DNA of 64,000 nucleotides from Strigamia acuminata (lineage: Eukaryota > Arthropoda > Chilopoda > Geophilomorpha > Linotaeniidae): the NCBI GenBank assembly GCA_949358305.1, contig CASHSZ010000006.1:112001-176000 (forward strand). Direction: 5' to 3'. Within the stretch, counting starts at the first letter, position 1. Every line of letters starts with the position of its first letter. Below are positions 56,501 through 64,000 of this stretch, one piece after another. The translations under genes were made by a program, and so were the position numbers. The notes beneath the pieces are model-generated. The model was not told the DNA's origin, ran no database searches, and saw only the letters and a program-made list of their open reading frames with translations.

Positions 56501-59500
56501 TTATTTATTTATTTATTATTTTGACCGGCCCGAAGGCCAGTCTGAGACCGTGGCGAAGCAAGGGTCCTTTTATATCGGATACCGCGCCGCTCGGCGGGTA
56601 CTGTGCGCCGCTCGACCGAGCGGCGGGCCCGAGTCCCGAGTTCGATCTGAAAGTGTTGGCAAAACCCATCGAACGTGTTCGGGAAGACTCCCGTCCACAA
56701 CGACGGCGCGAGACCCCCGGAAGATGAAAATAAAATACGAAACGGCTCATTTTCTATAAAATTTTTATTCCAACGAATTACGACGAAGATAACCTAATTA
56801 ACGGTTAAAGCACGGACCGCAAAGTCGGTCCCACGACCGAAGAATTAAAATTTTAATCGTCTTTCTTTTTTCGTGTGATATTTTTTTTACCTCGTACCGA
56901 TCGCCACATCGGACACGAGTAGAATGCACGCGACCGCACGCATGCTGCGAGGTTTAGACGGTCGAAGGAATGCCGGTAAGGGAGCTTATTTTCGGGGCGA
57001 GTCGTCGGGGCTGCCGCTGCCGCCGCTGTCGCTCAACGACCCCAACCGCATCTATTCGTCGGGACGGATACGTTCCATTTTCGGACTTATTTATTTATTT
57101 ATTTATTTATTATTTTGACCGGCCCGAAGGCCAGTCTGAGACCGTGGCGAAGCAAGGGTCCTTTTATATCGGATACCGCGCCGCTCGGCGGGTACTGTGC
57201 GCCGCTCGACCGAGCGGCGGGCCCGAGTCCCGAGTTCGATCTGAAAGTGTTGGCAAAACCCATCGAACGTGTTCGGGAAGACTCCCGTCCACAACGACGG
57301 CGCGAGACCCCCGGAAGATGAAAATAAAATACGAAACGGCTCATTTTCTATAAAATTTTTATTCCAACGAATTACGACGAAGATAACCTAATTAACGGTT
57401 AAAGCACGGACCGCAAAGTCGGTCCCACGACCGAAGAATTAAAATTTTAATCGTCTTTCTTTTTTCGTGTGATATTTTTTTTACCTCGTACCGATCGCCA
57501 CATCGGACACGAGTAGAATGCACGCGACCGCACGCATGCTGCGAGGTTTAGACGGTCGAAGGAATGCCGGTAAGGGAGCTTATTTTCGGGGCGAGTCGTC
57601 GGGGCTGCCGCTGCCGCCGCTGTCGCTCAACGACCCCAACCGCATCTATTCGTCGGGACGGATACGTTCCATTTTCGGACTTATTTATTTATTTATTTAT
57701 TTATTATTTTGACCGGCCCGAAGGCCAGTCTGAGACCGTGGCGAAGCAAGGGTCCTTTTATATCGGATACCGCGCCGCTCGGCGGGTACTGTGCGCCGCT
57801 CGACCGAGCGGCGGGCCCGAGTCCCGAGTTCGATCTGAAAGTGTTGGCAAAACCCATCGAACGTGTTCGGGAAGACTCCCGTCCACAACGACGGCGCGAG
57901 ACCCCCGGAAGATGAAAATAAAATACGAAACGGCTCATTTTCTATAAAATTTTTATTCCAACGAATTACGACGAAGATAACCTAATTAACGGTTAAAGTA
58001 CGAACCGCAAAGTCGGTGCCACGACCGGAGAATTAAAATTTTAATCGTCTTCCTTTCTCTGATGATCTTTTTTTTTTTTACTCCGTACCGATCGCCACGT
58101 CGGACACGAGTAGAATGCACGCGACCGCACGAGCGCTGCGAGGTTTGAACGAACAAACGGATGCCAGCGCAGGACCTTATTTTCGGGGCGATTCGTCCGG
58201 GCTGTCGCTGCCGCTGACGCCGCTCAACGACACCACCTGCCCCTATTCTGGCCGGGACGGGGACGTTCTATTTCCGATTTATTCATTTATTTGTTATTTT
58301 GACCGGCCCGAAGGCCAGTCTGAGACCGAGACCCACCGACCGACCATTGGATGGTAGGCGACTCGACCAACAGAAAATGGCGACGAACATTTTAGGAGAC
58401 GGAACCACACCAACGACCGACCGGCCATTTGGTACTCAACAGGTACTCCAGTCTCGATCTGAAAAACGTCCGCAATGTCTATCGGATGCGATGACCGGGA
58501 CTCGCATCGACTGCGACGGTACACGGTCCCTGGGAAATGATTTAAAAATGTAAAACGACGATTATTTTGTAAAACTTTTATTCGAATCTGCCACAACGAA
58601 GATAACCTAATTAACGGTTAAAGCACAAACCGCAAAGTCGGTGCCACGACTGGAGAATTAAAATTTTAATCGTCTTCCTTTCTCTGATGATCTTTTTTTT
58701 TTTACTCCGTACCGATCGCCACGTCGGACACGAGTAGAATGCACGCGACCGCACGAGCGCTGCGAGGTTTGAACGAACGAACGGATGCCGGCGCAGGACC
58801 TTATTTTCGGGGCGAGTTAGTCGTCGGGGCTGTCGCTGCCGCTGACGTCGCTGCCGCTGACGTCGCTCAACGACGCCACCCACCCTTATTCTCGCCGGGA
58901 CGGGTGCGACCTATTTCCGATCCATTTATTTATTTATTTATTTATTTATTATTTTGACCGGCCCGAAGGCCAGTCTGAGACCGAGACCGCTCTCGGAGAC
59001 CCGTCGACAAAATCACTGGCTGGAGCGTGCATCGGACCGACGACCGATAAACGGATGGGTGAAAAAATGCCAGTGGTCCGCACCGATCGTCGGGGCGTGA
59101 ATGTCGACCTCTCACATCGGTCTCGATCCGAAAGCACTCACGGGGTCAATTGAACGCACCGAAGGCGACTGCCATCGAATACGACGGCGCAAGACCCCCG
59201 GGAGGTGAAAATAAAATGCGGAGCGGCGGGTTTCCTATAAAATTTTTATTGCGATAAAGTGCGACGAAGATAACCTAATTAACGGTTAAAACGCAAACCA
59301 CAAAGTCGGTTCCACGACCGGAGAATTAAAATTTTAATCGTCTTTCCTTTTGCGTGTAATATTTTTTTTTTTACCCCGTACCGATCGCCACACCGGACAC
59401 GAGTAGAATGCACGCGACCGCACGCGCGCTGCGAGGTTTAGACGGACGAAGAAATGCCGGTGCGGGAGCCTTTTTTCGGGGCGAGTCGTCGGGGCTACCG

Positions 59501-62500
59501 CCGCCGCTGCCGCCGCTCAACGACGCCACCCGCCCCTAGTCTCGCCGGGACGGGAGCGTTCTATTTCCGATTTATTCATTTATTTGTTATTTTGACCGGC
59601 CCGAAGGCCAGTCTGAGCCCGAGACCGATTGGGGACCTGTCGACCACCCATTTGGTGCACAAGCATAAATACCGCACCACCGACCGATCCTCGGGTGGGA
59701 GAGGCGAATGCCATCTTGTCATCCAACGGGGATCGAGCGGCGCACGAGACGGGGGCGACGGCCCTCTCACTTTGGTCTCGATCTGAGGATCCCCTCAAAA
59801 TCCGTAGAACGCGATGATTGAAACTAACGCCTACTACGACGGCACGAGACCCCCGGAAGATGAAAATAAAATGCATAACGGCTGATTTTCTATAAAAATT
59901 TTATTCCAACGAATTACGACGAAGATAACCTAATTAACGGTTAAAGCACGAGCCGCAAAGTCGGTCCCACGACCGAAGAATTAAAATTTTAATCGTCTTT
60001 CTTTTTTCGTGTGATATTTTTTTTACCTCGTACCGATCGCCACATCGGACACGAGTAGAATGCACGCGACCGCACGCATGCTGCGAGGTTTAGACGGTCG
60101 AAGGAATGCCGGTAAGGGAGCTTATTTTCGGGGCGAGTCGTCGGGGCTGCCGCTGCCGCCGCTGTCGCTCAACGACCCCAACCGCATCTATTCGTCGGGA
60201 CGGATACGTTCCATTTTCGGACTTATTTATTTATTTATTTATTTATTATTTTGACCGGCCCGAAGGCCAGTCTGAGACCGTGGCGAAGCAAGGGTCCTTT
60301 TATATCGGATACCGCGCCGCTCGGCGGGTACTGTGCGCCGCTCGACCGAGCGGCGGGCCCGAGTCCCGAGTTCGATCTGAAAGTGTTGGCAAAACCCATC
60401 GAACGTGTTCGGGAAGACTCCCGTCCACAACGACGGCGCGAGACCCCCGGAAGATGAAAATAAAATACGAAACGGCTCATTTTCTATAAAATTTTTATTC
60501 CAACGAATTACGACGAAGATAACCTAATTAACGGTTAAAGTACGAACCGCAAAGTCGGTGCCACGACCGGAGAATTAAAATTTTAATCGTCTTCCTTTCT
60601 CTGATGATCTTTTTTTTTTTTACTCCGTACCGATCGCCACGTCGGACACGAGTAGAATGCACGCGACCGCACGAGCGCTGCGAGGTTTGAACGAACAAAC
60701 GGATGCCAGCGCAGGACCTTATTTTCGGGGCGATTCGTCCGGGCTGTCGCTGCCGCTGACGCCGCTCAACGACACCACCTGCCCCTATTCTGGCCGGGAC
60801 GGGGACGTTCTATTTCCGATTTATTCATTTATTTGTTATTTTGACCGGCCCGAAGGCCAGTCTGAGACCGAGACCCACCGACCGACCATTGGATGGTAGG
60901 CGACTCGACCAACAGAAAATGGCGACGAACATTTTAGGAGACGGAACCACACCAACGACCGACCGGCCATTTGGTACTCAACAGGTACTCCAGTCTCGAT
61001 CTGAAAAACGTCCGCAATGTCTATCGGATGCGATGACCGGGACTCGCATCGACTGCGACGGTACACGGTCCCTGGGAAATGATTTAAAAATGTAAAACGA
61101 CGATTATTTTGTAAAACTTTTATTCGAATCTGCCACAACGAAGATAACCTAATTAACGGTTAAAGCACAAACCGCAAAGTCGGTGCCACGACTGGAGAAT
61201 TAAAATTTTAATCGTCTTCCTTTCTCTGATGATCTTTTTTTTTTTACTCCGTACCGATCGCCACGTCGGACACGAGTAGAATGCACGCGACCGCACGAGC
61301 GCTGCGAGGTTTGAACGAACGAACGGATGCCGGCGCAGGACCTTATTTTCGGGGCGAGTTAGTCGTCGGGGCTGTCGCTGCCGCTGACGTCGCTGCCGCT
61401 GACGTCGCTCAACGACGCCACCCACCCTTATTCTCGCCGGGACGGGTGCGACCTATTTCCGATCCATTTATTTATTTATTTATTTATTTATTATTTTGAC
61501 CGGCCCGAAGGCCAGTCTGAGACCGAGACCGCTCTCGGAGACCCGTCGACAAAATCACTGGCTGGAGCGTGCATCGGACCGACGACCGATAAACGGATGG
61601 GTGAAAAAATGCCAGTGGTCCGCACCGATCGTCGGGGCGTGAATGTCGACCTCTCACATCGGTCTCGATCCGAAAGCACTCACGGGGTCAATTGAACGCA
61701 CCGAAGGCGACTGCCATCGAATACGACGGCGCAAGACCCCCGGGAGGTGAAAATAAAATGCGGAGCGGCGGGTTTCCTATAAAATTTTTATTGCGATAAA
61801 GTGCGACGAAGATAACCTAATTAACGGTTAAAACGCAAACCACAAAGTCGGTTCCACGACCGGAGAATTAAAATTTTAATCGTCTTTCCTTTTGCGTGTA
61901 ATATTTTTTTTTTTACCCCGTACCGATCGCCACACCGGACACGAGTAGAATGCACGCGACCGCACGCGCGCTGCGAGGTTTAGACGGACGAAGAAATGCC
62001 GGTGCGGGAGCCTTTTTTCGGGGCGAGTCGTCGGGGCTACCGCCGCCGCTGCCGCCGCTCAACGACGCCACCCGCCCCTAGTCTCGCCGGGACGGGAGCG
62101 TTCTATTTCCGATTTATTCATTTATTTGTTATTTTGACCGGCCCGAAGGCCAGTCTGAGCCCGAGACCGATTGGGGACCTGTCGACCACCCATTTGGTGC
62201 ACAAGCATAAATACCGCACCACCGACCGATCCTCGGGTGGGAGAGGCGAATGCCATCTTGTCATCCAACGGGGATCGAGCGGCGCACGAGACGGGGGCGA
62301 CGGCCCTCTCACTTTGGTCTCGATCTGAGGATCCCCTCAAAATCCGTAGAACGCGATGATTGAAACTAACGCCTACTACGACGGCACGAGACCCCCGGAA
62401 GATGAAAATAAAATGCATAACGGCTGATTTTCTATAAAAATTTTATTCCAACGAATTACGACGAAGATAACCTAATTAACGGTTAAAGCACGAGCCGCAA

Positions 62501-63375
62501 AGTCGGTGCCACGACCGGAGAATTAAAATTTTAATCGTCTTTCCTTTTTCGGGTGATCTATGCCGATCGCCACATCGGACACGAGTAGAATGCACGCGAC
62601 CGCACGCGCACTGCGAGGTTTAGACGAGCAAACGGATGCCGGCGCGGGAGCTTATCTTTTGCGACGAGTCGTCGGGGTTGCCGCTGCCACCACCACCGCC
62701 ACCGTCCAGCGACCCCAACCGCCTTTATTCGCCGACTCGTTTATTTATTTATTTATTTATTTATTTGTTTATTTTTTTTGACCGGCCCGAAGGCCGGTCT
62801 GAGACCGAGAGGTGCTCTCGACAAAGATGTGTCCACCGTTGGATGCAAGAACTCGGGTACCGCGCCACTCGACGGGTACTGCGCCGCTCGGACGAGCCAC
62901 GGCCCCTCGTTCCGCTGGCGATCTGGAAACTCCCACAAAGTCCGTCGAACGCATCGAGCGAGACTCGCTCCGATTATGACGGCGCAAGACCCCCGAAAGA
63001 TGAAAATGAAATACGGAAATGTCAATTTTCCGTAAAAATTTTATTCCGATAAATTGCGACGACGATAATCTAATTAACGATTAAAGCACGAACCGCGAAG
63101 TCGGTTCCACAACCGGAGAATTAAAATTTTAATCGTCTTTCTTTTTCGTGTGATATTTTTTTTACCTCGTACCGGTCGCTACATCGGACACGAGTAGAAT
63201 GCACGCGACCGCACGCGCTGCGAGGATTAGACGGACGAAGGACGCACGAAGGGATGCCGACGCGGGACTTTATTTTCGGGGCGAGTCATCGAGGTTGCCG
63301 CTGCCGCCGCCACTCACTCGACGACCCCAGCTGCCACTATTCGCCGGGACGAACGCGTTCTATTTCCCGACCTAC

Positions 63376-63426
<51 letters not shown>

Positions 63427-64000
63427 TTCATTTATTTATTTATTTATTTATTTTGACCGACCCGAAGGCCAGTCTGAGACCGACGAAGCAAGGGAGGTTT
63501 AAAAAAGACGGGTATCGGATACCGTGCCGCTCGGCGGGTACTGGCGCCGCTCGACCGAGCGACGGGCCCGAGTTCCGCATTCGATCTGAAAGTGTCGGCA
63601 AAACCCGTCGAACGTGTTCGGGAAGACTCCCGTCCACAACGACGGCGCGAGACCCCCGGAAGATGAAAATAAAATACGAAACGGCTGATTTTCTGTGAAA
63701 TTTTTATTACGACGAGTCGCGACGAAGATAACCTAATTAACGGTTAAAGCACGAACCGCAAAGTCGGTTCCACGACCGGAGAATTAAAACTTTAATCGTC
63801 TTTCTTTTTCGGGTGATCTTTTTTTTACTCTGTACCGATCGCCACACCGGACACGAGTAGAATGCACGCGACCGCACGCGCTGCGAGGTTTAGACGGACG
63901 AAGGAATGCTGGTGCGGGAGCTTATTTTCGGGGCGAGTCGTCGGGGCTACCGCCGCCGCTGCCGCCGCTCAACGACGCCACCCGCCCCTAGTCTCGCCGG
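53524..64000 (+). repeat. Satellite 1 array, + orientation, cut by window end
   Basis: Order: partial C variant 53524-53830, seven C copies from 53831, D 57989, A 58614, B 59282, C 59937, D 60531, A 61156, B 61824, E 62479, F 63077, G 63740-64000 (incomplete). From 58614 onward it repeats 1-5387 with a fixed offset of 58613. If the pattern continues, gene 1 should follow outside the window. No gene is called here. Confidence 0.93.
53831..57988 (+). repeat. Seven tandem C monomers (7 x 594 bp)
   Basis: Starts at 53831, 54425, 55019, 55613, 56207, 56801 and 57395 are exactly 594 bp apart. Sequence looks the same in all copies compared. The opposite arm has four copies. Confidence 0.93.

Overview
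The window is eukaryotic, most likely animal and possibly arthropod. Support comes from short GT-AG introns, AATAAA signals, long (ATTT)n and (CT)n microsatellites, very CpG-rich satellites, and a complete Copia LTR retrotransposon. The Copia primer-binding site complements the 3' end of an animal-type initiator tRNA-Met. The species cannot be named from the sequence, and nothing bacterial or CRISPR-like is present.

The layout is a chain of nested giant inverted repeats. Palindrome P1 runs from 1 to 33581: satellite 1 (1-5709), gene 1 (6120-7397), satellite 2 (7925-12212), central block X (12213-14200), inverted satellite 2 (14201-15630 and 22413-25657, split by the Copia element at 15631-22412), inverted gene 1 (26185-27462) and inverted satellite 1 (27873-36889). 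Palindrome P2 shares that last satellite as its outer left arm: gene 2 (38117-39615), a tRNA-like element (39782-39856), gene 3 fragment (40606-41007), satellite 2 (41641-43466), inverted block X (43467-45454), inverted satellite 2 (45455-48781), inverted genes 3 and 2 (49414-52296), and satellite 1 again (53524-64000). Bases 58614-64000 repeat 1-5387 in direct orientation, so the pattern has a 58,613-bp period.

Satellite 1 is a higher-order repeat of roughly 583-668-bp monomers (types A to G). Its main higher-order unit A-B-C-D is 2542 bp, and type C is separately amplified (4 copies in one P2 arm, 7 in the other). Each monomer has conserved flanks around a variable 100-160-bp cassette, bordered by a conserved UUCG-loop hairpin. 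Satellite 2 is built from 53-bp CpG-rich monomers full of CCGTTAACGG palindromes, interrupted by a 98-bp element whose best copies have GGCGTAAA inverted ends.

The unique genes are unfamiliar. Gene 1 predicts a small acidic, probably nuclear protein. Gene 2 predicts a coiled-coil protein with two C2H2-like zinc-binding motifs. Gene 3 is a coiled-coil exon fragment. Each occurs as an inverted pair. The only confidently identified long protein is the 1657-residue Copia Gag-Pol polyprotein. Between its integrase and reverse transcriptase it carries a segment that closely resembles a methyl-CpG-binding domain (MBD), and the element sits inside a CpG-dense satellite. That is the most striking observation here. 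The palindromes could be genuine (ampliconic or B-chromosome-like DNA, macrosatellite, circular molecule) or partly an assembly product. The one-armed Copia insertion and arm-specific length differences argue that at least some of the arms are distinct molecules.
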